A stretch of DNA of 64,000 nt from JBBQUN01 sp963698395 (GCA_963698395.1 CAVOQQ010000004.1:248001-312000), one strand, 5' to 3'; counted from the first letter of the stretch, positions 1 through 11,200 are shown. Made by a program: numbers and translations. Notes: generated by a model from the letters alone, not told the origin.

Positions 1-1065
1 GTCGTCGTCGAACACGACGGCGTCGGCTCGCAGCCCGGGCCAGAGTTCGCCTCGTGAGGCATCGATGAGCACGTCGGCCGGCCGGGCCGACGCGGCGCGA
101 TGGGCCTGACCCGACGAGCAACCGGTGAACGCCGCCAGGTTCCGCACACTCTGGTCGAGGCCGACGACGGCGCCGGCCAACGTGCCGTCGTCGAGTGTGA
201 AGACTCGGTCGGTGGTCATGCCCAGCGGGGCAACGGCGTCGCTGACGAGCACCAACCGCTCGGACGCGAGGCGCCAGGCGATGTCGACGAGCGCAGCGGC
301 GACGTGTTCACCGTCGACGATCAGGCCGAAACGGGCGGGGCACCGGTCGCTCAGCAGTGCTGCCGCCAGGCCGGGTTCTCGATGGTGCAGGCCGACCATC
401 GCGTTGAACAGGTGTGTGCCCATGGTGGCGCCCCACTGATAGGCCTCGAACGCGGTTTCCTGCGAAGCAGCGGTATGGCCGTAGGAGACGACCACACCGC
501 GTTCGCTGAGTTCCCGAGTGGCACGTCTCGCGCCATCGCATTCCGGGTCGAGCGTCACCATCGCCACGCCGTACTCCGGTGCGTACCAGTCGGGCAGTGG
601 GTCGGGAATCGCTTCGAGCTTGGATCGAGCGTGCGCACCGCGCTTGGCCTCGCTCAGCCACGGACCCTCGAGGTGCCAACCCAGTGGTTCGGCTCCGCGA
701 TAGCCCGACGGCCGTCCTTCGATGGCGCTCAGCGCGTCGTCGATGTTGGCGTACCCATTGGTGGTGAGCGTCGGCAGGAAGGCGGTCACCCCGATCGACG
801 GCAGCCGGTCACCGAGTTCCCACAGGGCGCTCGGCCGGGACTGCAGATCGATGCCGAAACCACCGTTGATCTGGAGATCGATGAAGCCGGGGCCGACTCG
901 ATTGCCTTCGGCGTCGAGGACGATGGCATCGTCGTCGGCGATCAGTGCCTCGACATCGGGCCCGTCGCTGACGCGAACGATCTCGCCATCGTCGATGGTG
1001 AGATCGCCGTAGACCCACTGGTCGGCCGGGTCGAGGAATCGTCCGCTACGGATGAACGAGGGCAC
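1..1065 (-). CDS. nagA: N-acetylglucosamine-6-phosphate deacetylase, C-terminus cut by window edge
   Basis: Amidohydrolase that removes the acetyl group from GlcNAc-6-phosphate in amino-sugar and cell-wall recycling. The translation starts VPSFIRSGRFLDP from a GTG at 1065 and stays open to base 1 (355 codons), so only the last part is missing. Family landmarks are GPGFIDLQINGG (metal-site strand), HLEGPW, SYGHTAAS, the diagnostic THLFNAM, and the catalytic-Asp strand LVSDAVAP. The first metal motif is Q-I-N-G rather than H-x-H, as is usual in NagA. It lies downstream of the class II aldolase on the same strand with a 57-bp gap, so co-transcription is possible. Identification is secure; the GTG start is my choice because no ATG fits. 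Confidence 0.9.
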   Translation of the reverse strand, partial: MPSFIRSGRFLDPADQWVYGDLTIDDGEIVRVSDGPDVEALIADDDAIVLDAEGNRVGPGFIDLQINGGFGIDLQSRPSALWELGDRLPSIGVTAFLPTLTTNGYANIDDALSAIEGRPSGYRGAEPLGWHLEGPWLSEAKRGAHARSKLEAIPDPLPDWYAPEYGVAMVTLDPECDGARRATRELSERGVVVSYGHTAASQETAFEAYQWGATMGTHLFNAMVGLHHREPGLAAALLSDRCPARFGLIVDGEHVAAALVDIAWRLASERLVLVSDAVAPLGMTTDRVFTLDDGTLAGAVVGLDQSVRNLAAFTGCSSGQAHRAASARPADVLIDASRGELWPGLRADAVVFDDD

Positions 1066-1122
1066 AGGTTCTCAGTCGGGTCAGGGTTTCAGTCGGATGA
1101 GGGGCTCGGTCCGAACCGGGGC

Positions 1123-1932
1123 TCAATCGAAGAGGTCGGGCTCTTCTCGGGTGATCCAGTCGTACAGCGGCTGGAAGTTGAACCAACCGGCATCGTGGGT
1201 GCCGACCTGACCGCTGGTCTTCTTCGCCTGATCAGGGTCGATGAGAACCGGCTTGTGTCCGGTGGCCTCGGCCAGCAACTGGGCCTGGCAGGAGCGCTCC
1301 ATCGTGATGAACCACCACGTGGCTTCGTCGACCGAGTGGCCGACGGTCAGGTTCCCGTGATTCGACAAGATCGCTGCCTTCGCGCCACCGAGCGCGGCAC
1401 CGATGCGGTCACCCTCGGCGGTGTCGAGCACGACGCCGGTGTAGTCGTCGAAGACGACGTGATCGTCGTAGAACGCACACGCGTCCTGCGTCAGCGGATC
1501 GAGCGGCCGTCGAAGCGAAGACCACGCCTTCCCGTAGATCGAATGGGAGTGGGCCGCCGCGACGACATCGGGGCGAGCCATGTGCACCCGGGAGTGGATG
1601 GCGAAGGCGGCCCGGTTGACCGGGTTCGTCCCGACCACGACCTCGCCGGTGTGATCGACACAGATCAGGTCGGAAACGCTGATGTGCTTGAAGTTCATCC
1701 CGAACGGGTTCACCCAGAAGCGATCACCATGCTCAGGGTCACGAACGGTGATGTGGCCGGCGACGCCCTCGTCGAAACCGAAACGGCCGAACAACCGGAA
1801 CGACGCGGCGAGGCGTTCGAGCAGGTGCCGCCGCTGGTCCTCGACGTTGTCGAATGTCGGTGGGCGCATGCGGGTCGAAAAGCCTCCGCTTGCGAAGTCT
1901 TCGAGTGTCTGAGGTGCCTCGGTAGCCGTCAT
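1123..1932 (-). CDS. class II aldolase/adducin family protein
   Basis: About 269 residues with one class II aldolase/adducin domain. These zinc enzymes (fuculose-phosphate aldolase, ribulose-phosphate epimerase and relatives) cleave or epimerise small sugar phosphates or hydroxy acids. Visible zinc ligands are the paired histidines in AAAHSHSIYGKAW and the histidine in LSNHGNLTVG. The N-terminal GVAGHITVRDPEHGDRFWVNPFG is also typical. The ATG at 1932 is preferred; a GTG at 1950 would add six residues. Substrate cannot be told from sequence. Long versions with DRFWVNPFG are often annotated as generic hydroxyacid-related aldolases. Confidence 0.85.
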   Translation of the reverse strand: MTATEAPQTLEDFASGGFSTRMRPPTFDNVEDQRRHLLERLAASFRLFGRFGFDEGVAGHITVRDPEHGDRFWVNPFGMNFKHISVSDLICVDHTGEVVVGTNPVNRAAFAIHSRVHMARPDVVAAAHSHSIYGKAWSSLRRPLDPLTQDACAFYDDHVVFDDYTGVVLDTAEGDRIGAALGGAKAAILSNHGNLTVGHSVDEATWWFITMERSCQAQLLAEATGHKPVLIDPDQAKKTSGQVGTHDAGWFNFQPLYDWITREEPDLFD

Positions 1933-1998
1933 GCTCGCATCGTAGGCCACTCGGCGAGAGCAGGTACAGCCGCAAGCAGCTCCGCCGTCGGCGATCGT

Positions 1999-3681
1999 CT
2001 AGGCCGTCTCGGTGATGTGGCTCGAGAGATCGAGCTTGTCGATGGCGTCGTCGCGCAGCTTGTACTTCTGGATCTTGCCGGTGACGGTCATGGGGAACTC
2101 GCCCGTGGTCATCACGTAGCGGGGCACCTTGTAGTGCGCGATCCTCCCCTTGCAGTACTCCTTGACCTCATCGATCGACAGGTCGCTGCCGTCTTCGGTC
2201 TGGATCCACGCCATGATCTCCTCGCCGTACTTCGAGTCGGGCACGCCGACCACCTGCACGTCTCGGATGTTGGGGTGGGTGTAGAGGAACTCCTCGACCT
2301 CACGCGGGTAGACGTTCTCGCCACCGCGGATGATGAGGTCCTTGATTCGCCCGACGATGTTGAGGTAGCCCTCGTCGTCCATCACGGCCAGGTCGCCGGT
2401 GTGCATCCATCCGTCGGCGTCGATCGCCTCGGCGGTCTTCTCGGGGTCGTTCCAGTAGCCGAGCATGACCGAGTAGCCCTTGGTGCAGAACTCGCCGGAG
2501 ACACCGCGGGGAACGGTCTCGCCGGTCTCGGGGTCGATCACCTTCACCTCGATGTTCGGCTGGACTCGACCGACGGTGCCGACCTTCTTGTCGATGGGGT
2601 CGTCGGTGGCGGTCTGGGTGCTCACCGGCGAGGTCTCGGTCATTCCGTAGGCGATGGTCACCTCGCTCATGTGCATCTTGTCGATCGTCTGTCGCATCAC
2701 TTCGATCGGGCACGGAGAACCGGCCATGATCCCGGTGCGAAGCGACGTGAGGTCGTAGCCGTCGAACCCCTCCTCGGCGAGTTGGGCGATGAACATCGTC
2801 GGGACGCCGTACAGGCTCGTGCAGCGTTCGGCTTCGATCGCCTCGAGGGTTGCGACCGCCTCGAACGACGGCGCCGGCACCACGATCGTCGAGCCGTGGG
2901 TGGTGCACCCGAGCGTGCCCATCACCATGCCGAAGCAGTGATAGAAGGGCACCGGCACGCAGACTCGATCGTCGGCGGTGTGATCGCACGCCTCGGCCAC
3001 GTTGTAGCCGTTGTTCAGAATGCTGCGATGGCTGAGGGTGGCTCCCTTCGGGAAGCCGGTGGTGCCCGACGTGTATTGGATGTTGATGGGCTCGTCGGGC
3101 GTGAGCGTGGCTTCGACCGCCTCGACATCGGCCGAGGTCTTCTGATCGGCCAACGCCAACAGATCGTCCCACGAAGGATCGCCGATGTAGATCACGTGCT
3201 CGAGGTCGGGCAGATCCCCCCGGACCTCGTCGATCATGGCCCGGTAGTTGCTGGTCTTGAAGTCGGTGACGGCGATCAGTCCTCGGCAACCGGACTGGGC
3301 GAGCGCGTACTGCACCTCGTGCGTGCGGTAGGCGGGATTGATGTTGACCTGGATGATGCCGAGACGGGCGGTGGCGAACTGGGCGAGCACCCATTCGGCC
3401 ACATTGGGCGCCCACACACCGATGCGATCACCCTTCACGAACCCCTTTGCCAACAGCGCCCGGGCGAGACGATCGACTTCGGCCCACAACTCGTCGTAGG
3501 TGAAACGCAGCCCCTGTCGGCGAACGATCAGGGCATCACGACCGCCGTGGGTTGCGACGGTCTGACGGAGGTTGTCGCCGATCGTGGTGGTGAGCAGCGC
3601 CGGTTCGGCGCTGCCGACGGTGTGACTGGGCAGGGGGCTGCTCGCAGCGGCGTTGCCGGGCGTGGTATCGGTCGAAGTCAT
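1999..3681 (-). CDS. AMP-dependent fatty acyl-CoA synthetase
   Basis: 560-residue ANL-superfamily ligase that activates a carboxylic acid with ATP and joins it to CoA. The P-loop YTSGTTGFPKGA (about 207-218), the A5 motif AYGMTETSP, the A7 motif GWMHTGDLAVMDDEGYLNIVGRIKDLIIRGGENVYP, and the C-terminal catalytic-lysine strand VTGKIQKYKLR are all present. Full length for the family. FYHCFGMVMG and NPAYRTHEVQYAL resemble medium/long-chain fatty-acid ligases. It is followed on the same strand by the class II aldolase. With the acyltransferase and carboxylase nearby it suggests lipid metabolism. The chain-length preference is unknown. Confidence 0.9.
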   Translation of the reverse strand: MTSTDTTPGNAAASSPLPSHTVGSAEPALLTTTIGDNLRQTVATHGGRDALIVRRQGLRFTYDELWAEVDRLARALLAKGFVKGDRIGVWAPNVAEWVLAQFATARLGIIQVNINPAYRTHEVQYALAQSGCRGLIAVTDFKTSNYRAMIDEVRGDLPDLEHVIYIGDPSWDDLLALADQKTSADVEAVEATLTPDEPINIQYTSGTTGFPKGATLSHRSILNNGYNVAEACDHTADDRVCVPVPFYHCFGMVMGTLGCTTHGSTIVVPAPSFEAVATLEAIEAERCTSLYGVPTMFIAQLAEEGFDGYDLTSLRTGIMAGSPCPIEVMRQTIDKMHMSEVTIAYGMTETSPVSTQTATDDPIDKKVGTVGRVQPNIEVKVIDPETGETVPRGVSGEFCTKGYSVMLGYWNDPEKTAEAIDADGWMHTGDLAVMDDEGYLNIVGRIKDLIIRGGENVYPREVEEFLYTHPNIRDVQVVGVPDSKYGEEIMAWIQTEDGSDLSIDEVKEYCKGRIAHYKVPRYVMTTGEFPMTVTGKIQKYKLRDDAIDKLDLSSHITETA

Positions 3682-3742
3682 GGTGTGATCGTAGTCACGA
3701 CGTCGTCACGCCGTCAGCAGGAACGCCCGACCATCGGAGCCG

Positions 3743-4471
3743 TCACGCTCTGTTCGCGTCGGCCTCGCGTTGCACCGCAGCGAGTCGCTCGGTCAGGGAT
3801 TCGGTGAAGACGCGCATCGCCTCGCGATCGGCACGCCTGCCGTCGATTCCCTTCGGCGGATCGAGCGGTTCCCCCACCACGACACGTACGGTCGATCGAC
3901 GGATCCACCGGGCGCCGGCGCCCATCGCCTCTGAGGTTCCCGCGATCCCGATCGGGATCACCGGCGCACCGGTGCGGGCCGAGAGCCACGCCGCGCCGTC
4001 GAACAGTTCGCCCAACTCGACCCCGGAGTCCTGTCGCGTGCCCTCGGGGAACACGATCATCGACTCGCCCCGATCGAGCAGCGACTTGGCTGCGGCGAGC
4101 GCTTCTCGATCGGCCTGGCCACGCCGTACCGGAATCGCCCCGAGCGCGGCACAGAAGTACTTCACCACCGGCACGACGAACAACGATTCCTTGCCGAGGG
4201 CGCGAATTCTCCGCCGGCTGAAGCAGGCCACCACCACCGAGTCGAGGTTCGATCGATGCACCGGAGCCAGGATCATGGGCCCGTCGATGTCGAGTCGTTC
4301 CGCCCCGACGCACTCGGCCCGCAACCAGGGAAACAGCAGCGTCTGCACGACCCGACGAATGGCCCGGTAGACCCGCAGCGACGACGGTCGATCGCCGACA
4401 TCGAACGCCCAGGCTCGAACGGCCTTGGAATCGATCGGTTTCTTGTCGGTCGGTGATGCTGACGAACTCAC
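3743..4471 (-). CDS. plsC: 1-acyl-sn-glycerol-3-phosphate acyltransferase
   Basis: PlsC-type acyltransferase that makes phosphatidic acid at the inner membrane. The HX4D catalytic motif is VHRSNLDSV, and the substrate-binding block is MIVFPEGTRQDSG. VPVVKYFCAALGAIPVRRGQ and PVIPIGIAGTSEAMG are further family blocks. About 242 residues from the GTG start at 4471. An adjacent GTG at 4474 or a longer start at 4534 is possible, but the latter would overlap the divergent MFS gene. It sits directly upstream of the acyl-CoA synthetase on the same strand, consistent with phospholipid or lipid synthesis. Confidence 0.87.
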   Translation of the reverse strand: MSSSASPTDKKPIDSKAVRAWAFDVGDRPSSLRVYRAIRRVVQTLLFPWLRAECVGAERLDIDGPMILAPVHRSNLDSVVVACFSRRRIRALGKESLFVVPVVKYFCAALGAIPVRRGQADREALAAAKSLLDRGESMIVFPEGTRQDSGVELGELFDGAAWLSARTGAPVIPIGIAGTSEAMGAGARWIRRSTVRVVVGEPLDPPKGIDGRRADREAMRVFTESLTERLAAVQREADANRA

Positions 4472-4512
4472 CACGACATCATGCCGCCTCGACCGGATGT
4501 ACGGTGGCTTCG

Positions 4513-5778
4513 ATGATGACGGGATCCTCGACACCGACGGCGTCGGCGGTTCTGAAGTCGTTGGTGATGCCGATCTATCTCCCTGCGCTGGCGGTCCAGA
4601 CCGGCACCGCCATGCTGCTGCCGATCCTCCCGCTCTACCTCCGGTCGATCGATCTCTCGTACTCCCGGATCGCCTGGATCTTGGCCGCCGCCGGGCTGGG
4701 AGCGATGGCGGCCCAACTCCCGTTCGGCCAAATCCTCGGCCGACGCTCCGAGCGCGTCGTGATGCTCGGATCGGTGGCGGTGATGGCGGCGAGCACCGCC
4801 GTCATCGGCTGGATCGAGATCAGCGCCGTGCTGTTGCTCACCCGGCTGCTCTGGGGCGCCGGCTCGACCGGCTGGTTGCTCTCCCGACAGACCCTGATGA
4901 CCAGGGCCACGACCAGCAGCGTTCGCGGTCGAGCGATGTCGCTGTTCGGAGGGACCACGAGGCTGGGCTTCTTCGTCGGGCCCGTGATCGGGGGGTTCGC
5001 CGTCGAGATCGTCGGTTACGCTGCCGCCTTCGTGATCGCTGCTGCCATCACGGCGCTCGGTCTGTTGCCGCTCCTCACCTCGGGTCAGACGATCGGGTCG
5101 GCCGACCGGTCGGACCTGCCGATCGGTGGCGCGGGGCTGCCGCCGACGGGCGATGCCGTCGCCGGTGCCCGGCCGCCGACACTGGTCGAGACCGTCACCG
5201 AACACCGACGAATGCTGATACCGATGGGAACGGCGCAGGTGCTGGTCATCGCCGCTCGACAGGGCCGCCAGATCGTGATTCCACTGATCGGCGAGGGCCT
5301 CGGCCTCGACCCCGGCGACATCGGACTGCTCGTCGGGATCGGCACGTTCACCGACTTCCTCCTGTTTCCCATCGCCGGGTACGTCATGGACCGCTTCGGA
5401 CGGCTGGCAGCGGTCGTGCCTGCATTCTCCCTGGTCGGCATCGGCCTCTGCTGGCTCGCAACGGTCGATTCCTACGCCGGTGTCGCCGGTGCCGCGGCGC
5501 TCATCGGCGTCGGCAACAGCTTCGGATCCGGCACCATGCTGACCCTGTCGAGCGATATCGCCCCCGATCACGCCACCAGCCAATTCCTCGGCACCCTCGG
5601 CGCCATCCGGGACCTGGGCAAGATCGTCGGACCGATCGTGGTCGGCGTGCTCGCCGACCTCTTCGGTCTCGGGGTCGCCTCCGCCGTGCTCGGCGTCGGG
5701 GCCTTCGTCGCCGTCGGCATCTTCGTGTTCGGGGTCGGTGAGACCTCCCAGCACCATCGAGCCGTGCACGCCGCCTGA
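4513..5778 (+). CDS. MFS transporter
   Basis: About 421-residue major facilitator with roughly twelve hydrophobic helices. The loop LPFGQILGRRSERVVML between helices 2 and 3 is the MFS signature A region, with a second copy near the centre (YVMDRFGRLAAVVP). Two consecutive ATGs at 4513 and 4516 are the likely start. The ORF is open further upstream but that part (HHAAST) looks non-coding. Transcribed divergently from plsC with only about 40 bp between starts. Drug or metabolite export is the usual role for this subfamily; the substrate is unknown. Confidence 0.85.
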   Translation: MMTGSSTPTASAVLKSLVMPIYLPALAVQTGTAMLLPILPLYLRSIDLSYSRIAWILAAAGLGAMAAQLPFGQILGRRSERVVMLGSVAVMAASTAVIGWIEISAVLLLTRLLWGAGSTGWLLSRQTLMTRATTSSVRGRAMSLFGGTTRLGFFVGPVIGGFAVEIVGYAAAFVIAAAITALGLLPLLTSGQTIGSADRSDLPIGGAGLPPTGDAVAGARPPTLVETVTEHRRMLIPMGTAQVLVIAARQGRQIVIPLIGEGLGLDPGDIGLLVGIGTFTDFLLFPIAGYVMDRFGRLAAVVPAFSLVGIGLCWLATVDSYAGVAGAAALIGVGNSFGSGTMLTLSSDIAPDHATSQFLGTLGAIRDLGKIVGPIVVGVLADLFGLGVASAVLGVGAFVAVGIFVFGVGETSQHHRAVHAA

Positions 5779-5865
5779 GCGGCCACCGCCGAACATCGCC
5801 GGACCCCACCCGCCATCGACCGGGCACGGATGTTCGCCTCGATCGGATCGTGCTAGACCGACTCC

Positions 5866-6675
5866 GTGCCTTTTCTCGATGTCGACGGCCTCACGATGTA
5901 CCACGAGCTCCACGGCGATCCCGATGCGCCGCCGGTGCTCATGATCAGCGGGACGGGCAACGACCTGCGAACCTCGTTCCCCGATCGCAATCCGGTCAAC
6001 GAATCCGGCCACGTCTGTCACTTCGACCAGCGGGGGCTCGGCCAGACCGGCATTCCCGACGGCCCCTACACCATGGCGCAGTACGCCGACGACGCGGCCG
6101 GGCTCGTTGCCGCACTCGGCTGGTCGCGCTGCCATGTGGTGGGCACGAGCTTCGGCGGCATGGTGGCGCTCAATCTCGCGCAACGCCATCCCGAAATCAT
6201 CGACCGCCTCGTCCTCAACTGCACCTCACCCGGCGGCGACCACGCCTCGTTCCCGCTGCACACGCTGAACGACCTCCCGGCCGACGAACAGCTCGATCGT
6301 CGGATGCGGCTCACCGATGAGCGCTACGACCCCGACGCCGAACAGCCGCTGCCCGACATCAGCCGATCGATCTTCGATGCGATGGTGCAGCGTTCGTCGA
6401 ATCCCCTGACCGGGCAAGCGCTCGCCGGTGCACGACGCCAGCTCGAGGCACGCTCGGGACACGACGTCAACGCGGCCCTTCCCCTCATCACGTCCCCGAC
6501 CCTGGTCTGCGCCGGTCGCTACGACCACATCGCTCCGATGGCCAACGCCGAGAAGTTGGCGAACGACATCCCCGATGCCGTGCTCCGCGTGTTCGAAGGC
6601 GGTCACCTCTTCATGTTGCAGGACCGCAGCGCCTTCACCGCCATCAACGCCTTCCTGAGCACCGGCGAGCGCTGA
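5866..6675 (+). CDS. alpha/beta-fold hydrolase
   Basis: 269-residue alpha/beta hydrolase. The oxyanion region is MISGTGNDLRTSF, the nucleophile elbow is VGTSFGGMVAL (Ser in G-T-S-F-G), the acid region is LVCAGRYDHIAP, and the catalytic His is in EGGHLFM. Full length, with no signal peptide. The next gene starts 3 bp after its stop and is another serine hydrolase, so the two probably form an operon. The fold covers esterases, lactonases and dienelactone-type enzymes, and substrate cannot be assigned. Confidence 0.87.
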   Translation: MPFLDVDGLTMYHELHGDPDAPPVLMISGTGNDLRTSFPDRNPVNESGHVCHFDQRGLGQTGIPDGPYTMAQYADDAAGLVAALGWSRCHVVGTSFGGMVALNLAQRHPEIIDRLVLNCTSPGGDHASFPLHTLNDLPADEQLDRRMRLTDERYDPDAEQPLPDISRSIFDAMVQRSSNPLTGQALAGARRQLEARSGHDVNAALPLITSPTLVCAGRYDHIAPMANAEKLANDIPDAVLRVFEGGHLFMLQDRSAFTAINAFLSTGER

Positions 6676-6677
6676 GG

Positions 6678-8178
6678 GTGGCCGATGGGTTCGTCTTCGA
6701 CGATGCGACAGCCGAGGCGACTGCCGAACTCGTCGACCGATGGGTCGTCGAGCACCACCTGCCCGGTGTCGGCGCTCTCGTTCTTCGATCGCGACCACGA
6801 GCAGCTGACCATCACACGGGGCGTCCTGGCCGTCGACGAGCCGGTGGCCGTCTCCGCAGACACACGATTCCGCATTGCGTCGATGACCAAGAGCTTCACG
6901 TCGGCCGCTGTGCTGGCACTTCGAGACGACGGCGTGCTCGGCCTCGATGTGCCGATCGCCGACTTCGCTCCCGGCTTGACCGGCGTCCGCGGCTCGACTT
7001 CGGACGCGCCGCCCATCACCCTGCGGATGCTTCTCACGATGTCGGCCGGCTTCGCCAGCGACGACCCGTGGGCGGATCGTCTGCTCGACGCCGATCGAGC
7101 GACGATGGACGACCTGTTCGCCCGTGGCGCCCATGCTGCCCACCCAGCGGCCACGGCGTTCCAGTACTCGAACTACGGATTCGCCATGGTGGGACGCGTG
7201 GTGGAAGAGGTCAGCGGCGAGTCGCTCCGGCACCACGTGACCAACCGCTTGCTCGAGCCGTTGGGCATGGTCAGCACCGGTTGGGATCCACCCCACCAAG
7301 GATCGGTCGCCATCGGTCATCGTTGGGTCCCCGCGATCCCCGACGCCGAGGCCGGCGAGAGCGATGGCCGGTGGCAGCGGGAGCTCCCTCCACTCGCCGA
7401 CGGCGGTGTCGCACCGATGGGCGGGTTGTGGAGCACGGTCGAGGATCTTCGCCGATGGGTGCGTTTCCTGCTCGACGCCGTTCCGGCCCGTGATGATCCC
7501 GACGATGGTCCACTGCGGCGATCCTCGCGTCGGGAGCAGCAGCAGATCCATCGTTCGCTCGGCATCCCCGGCGCCGCCAGCGGCTACGGCATGGGTCTCC
7601 AGGTCCTCCACCACGAGACCCTGGGCACCGTCGTCGCACACAGCGGCGGTCTGCCCGGGTTCGGCTCGAACATGCGATGGCTCCTCGACCACGGCATCGG
7701 GATCGTCGGTCTGTCGAACGTCACCTACGCACCGATGGCAGCGCTCACCATGGCCATCGCCGAGCGACTGCCGTCGCTCGCCGGGGTCGAACGACTGCCC
7801 GAACCCGTCGTCGCCGCGCCGGCGGTCGAGGCGGCACACCGGTTCCTCGTCTCGGTGCTCTCCCCTTCGCTGTCCGGGGGATCCCCCGCATGGTCGATCG
7901 ATTCGCCGGACTCGGGCTGGGCGATCAACGTCGCGCTCGACGAACCCTTCGAGCGCCGAGCGGCCCTGCTCGCTCACCTCCTGTCGACGTTGGGTGATCG
8001 ATCTGGTGGCCTCGGGTTCGGCGAACTCCGGCTGAAAACCGGCGCGGCGGGAAGCTTCTCGATCGAGGCCCTCGACCCGATCGAGCCGTCGACCCCCGAC
8101 CCCCGCCTCGAGATCTCGTTCACCCTCAGTGCCGAATCGCCACCCAGGGTCCAGTCACTGACCTTCGCCCTGCGCTGA
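6678..8178 (+). CDS. beta-lactamase-family serine hydrolase, +1 frameshift near 6783
   Basis: Class C beta-lactamase/esterase-like serine hydrolase (PBP fold). The catalytic S-x-x-K is IASMTKSF, the Y-x-N motif is YSNYGFAMVGRV, and the third motif lies around VVAHSGGLPGF. The first 35 codons read in one frame (ADGFVFDDATAEATAELVDR then WVVEHHLPGVGALV). The rest read in the next frame (FDRDHEQLTITRGV onward). The join at about 6783 needs removal of one base; either frame alone gives an unnatural N-terminus. Start is GTG at 6678. Likely an operon with the preceding hydrolase. Either a sequencing error or a recent mutation. Confidence 0.82.
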
Positions 8179-8217
8179 TCGATCGCTCCCGGGCGACCAC
8201 CCCCGGGGGGACGAGCG

Positions 8218-11200
8218 TCACCAGGTGTCGATCATCGGGCGCTTCTTGCCCTCTCGTTTCGGCGGCGTGCCGGCAGCGGCCAGGGTGGCCGCGATGATCC
8301 GACGCGAGTCGGCCGGGTCGATCACGTCGTCGATCTCGTGATGATCGGCCATGCTGACGCCCTTGCCGACGGCGTACATCCTGGCGACGCGCTCCTCGTA
8401 GGCAGCGTTGCGCTCCTCTGGGTCTTCGATGGCGGCCAACTCGTTGCGGTAGCCGAGCTTGACCGCACCCTCGAGGCCCATCCCGCCGAACTCCGAGGTC
8501 GGCCAGCCGACGGTCATGACGGGGAACTTGAACCCGCCACCGGCCATGGCCTGGGCACCGAGGCCGTAGCCCTTGCGGAGCACGATCGTGGTGAAGGGCA
8601 CGGTCAGACTGGCTCCGGTGACGAACATCCGAGACGCATGGCGCACCAGCGCCGCTTTCTCGACTTCGGGGCCGACCATGATGCCGGGTGTGTCGCACAG
8701 GAACACGATGGGCAGGTCGTGGGCGTCGCACAGTTGCATGAAACGCGAGGCCTTGTCGGCCCCATTCGGATCGATCGCTCCGGCCAGATGGGTCGGGTTG
8801 TTCGCGATCACCCCAACCGGCTTGCCTTCGATGCGGGCGAGCGAGGTGATCATGCCGATCCCGAAGTCTCGACGCAGTTCGAGCACCGAATCGGTGTCGA
8901 ACATCGTCTCGATGACCTCACGCACGTCATAGATCCGGAGGCGATTCTCGGGAATGACGTGACGCAGCTCGCGCTGGTCGGAGCAGGACCATTCCGAACG
9001 TGGTCCCTGGAAGTACGACAGATACCGCTTGGCAACCGCAACGGCCTCGGCTTCGTCGTCGACCAGGATGTCGATCACCCCGTTGCGGCTCTGCACCTCG
9101 GACGGCCCGATCTCGCTGGGATGGAACACCCCGAGTCCGCCACCCTCGATCATGGCAGGGCCACCCATTCCGATGTTCGAGTCGCGGGTGGCGATCACCA
9201 CGTCGGAACAGCCGAGCAACGCCGCGTTGCCGGCGAAGCAGTAGCCGCGGTTGATGGCAATGGTGGGAACGAGGCCCGAGAGCTCGGCCCACAGTCCGAA
9301 GGCCAGGCAATCGAGACCGGCAACCCCGGTGCCGTCGGTGTCGCCTGGCCGTCCGCCGCCGCCTTCGGTGAACAGCACGACCGGCAGGCGCAGGCGTTTG
9401 GCCGTTTCGAAGAGACGATCCTTCTTCGCATGGTTCATGTTGCCCTGAGTCCCGGCGAGCACCATGTAGTCATAGGAGGCCACGGCGCACTGGGCCTCCT
9501 GGCCGGGGAACTGATCGCCGTTGATACGAGCAAGACCACCGACGAGACCGTCGCCCGGCGTCTTCTCGATGAGTTCCTGGACCGAGCGCCGCTTGCGTTG
9601 CGCAGCGAGCACGAGCGCCCCGTACTCGACGAACGTGTCGTGGTCGACGAGATCGGCGAGGTTCTCCCGCGCGGTTCGGCCGCCGCGGTCGTGCCGCTTG
9701 GCCACGGCGTCGCCGCGACGGGCGTCGAGCCCGATCTCGTGCCGCTCGATCACCTCGGCCAGATCCGGCCGAATGTGGTCGAGGTCGACTGTCTCGACGG
9801 CCGAGGCGGTTGCCGCTGCGACGTCTCGCTCCTCGATGGCGAGCAACGGATGGCCCTCGAAGATCGCGTCACCGACCGCAACGGTGATGACGCCGACCAC
9901 GCCCGACACCTCGGCTTCGATCACGTGCTCCATCTTCATGGCTTCCATGACCAGCAGCGGCGAGCCCTTGGTGACCTCGGAGCCCGGCTCGACGCCGATC
10001 GACACGATGGTGCCCTGGAGCGGTGCGTTCACCGCCCGCATGCCCTCGGCCAACGATGCTGCTGCCGACACACCGGCCTCATCGGCGCGAGGCGTTCGTC
10101 CGAGGTCGAGCACGGCGAGTGGGTCGGTACTGGCCATGTTGCGACCGGCATGGCCGCCGGCGGAGGCACCGCCGAGCGGATGAGCGGCTCCGCCGCGCTC
10201 GCGTTCTGATGCCAGCGCAGCGGCGGCATCGATCACCTCGGGAGCGATCGAATCGATCAAGCGGGTCGAGATGTCGTTCGTGCGGACGTCGGCCCGCTGG
10301 ACCAGCGCTCGACAGAAATCGAGGTTGGTGTCGATCCCCTCGATCGTGAACTCACCGAGTGCTCGATCGACGCGACGGAACGCCGCCTCGAGCCCGCCGG
10401 GGTGGTGCACCACGACCTTGGCCAAGAGCGAATCGAACGCCGGTGACGTGGTGTAGCCCGGATAGCCGTACGTCTCGGTCCGGACGCCGAGCCCCGACGG
10501 AATGGCGAACGCACTCAGCGTGCCGCCGGTTGGCTTCGAGGTGCCATCGGGCTGCATGGACTCGGTGTTGATCCGAACCTCGATCGCCTGCCCGCGAGTG
10601 GCGACCGGCATGCCCAGACCGACCGACTCGAGCGTTGCCCCGGCCGCCACTTCGAGTTGCGTCTGCACCAGATCGATCCCGGTGACCTCTTCGGTGACGG
10701 TGTGCTCGACCTGCAACCGCGGGTTCGCCTCGATGAAGTACCACCAGCCGGTGTCGGCATCGACCAGGAACTCGAAGGTGCCAAGGCTGCGGTAGCCCAC
10801 TCGTTCGGCCATCGTGACGGCCGCCGAGCAGAGTGCCGTTCGGATCGCCGGATCGAGCCCAGGAGCCGGAGCCATCTCGATCAACTTCTGATGCTGGCGT
10901 TGCAGGGTGCATTCGCGCTCGCCGAGGTGGGTCACGTTGCCGTGATCGTCGGCGACCACCTGCACCTCGATATGGCGTGCGTTGCGCACCAGCTGTTCGG
11001 CGAAGACATCGGCACGACCGAATGCCGATGCGGCTTCGGAGCGGCATCGCTCGAGCGCCTCGGGGATCGACGCCCGGTCCTCGACCACACGAAGCCCCCG
11101 GCCACCGCCACCACCAACGGCCTTGAGCAGGATCGACGCACCGTCGCCGAGGCGATCGAGAAAGGCTTCGGCTTCGGATGCGTCGGCAAGAGGCGCCGTT

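Noticed and set aside
100..3807. 1235-codon open frame on the + strand
   Set aside because: It is antisense to nagA, the class II aldolase and acyl-CoA synthetase, whose translations show clear family motifs. The + frame has no recognisable domain and is a by-product of high GC.
8338..10209. 623-codon + frame, and 10657-11733 +, opposite the carboxylase
   Set aside because: Antisense to the fused carboxylase with biotin and carboxyltransferase motifs; no domain of its own.
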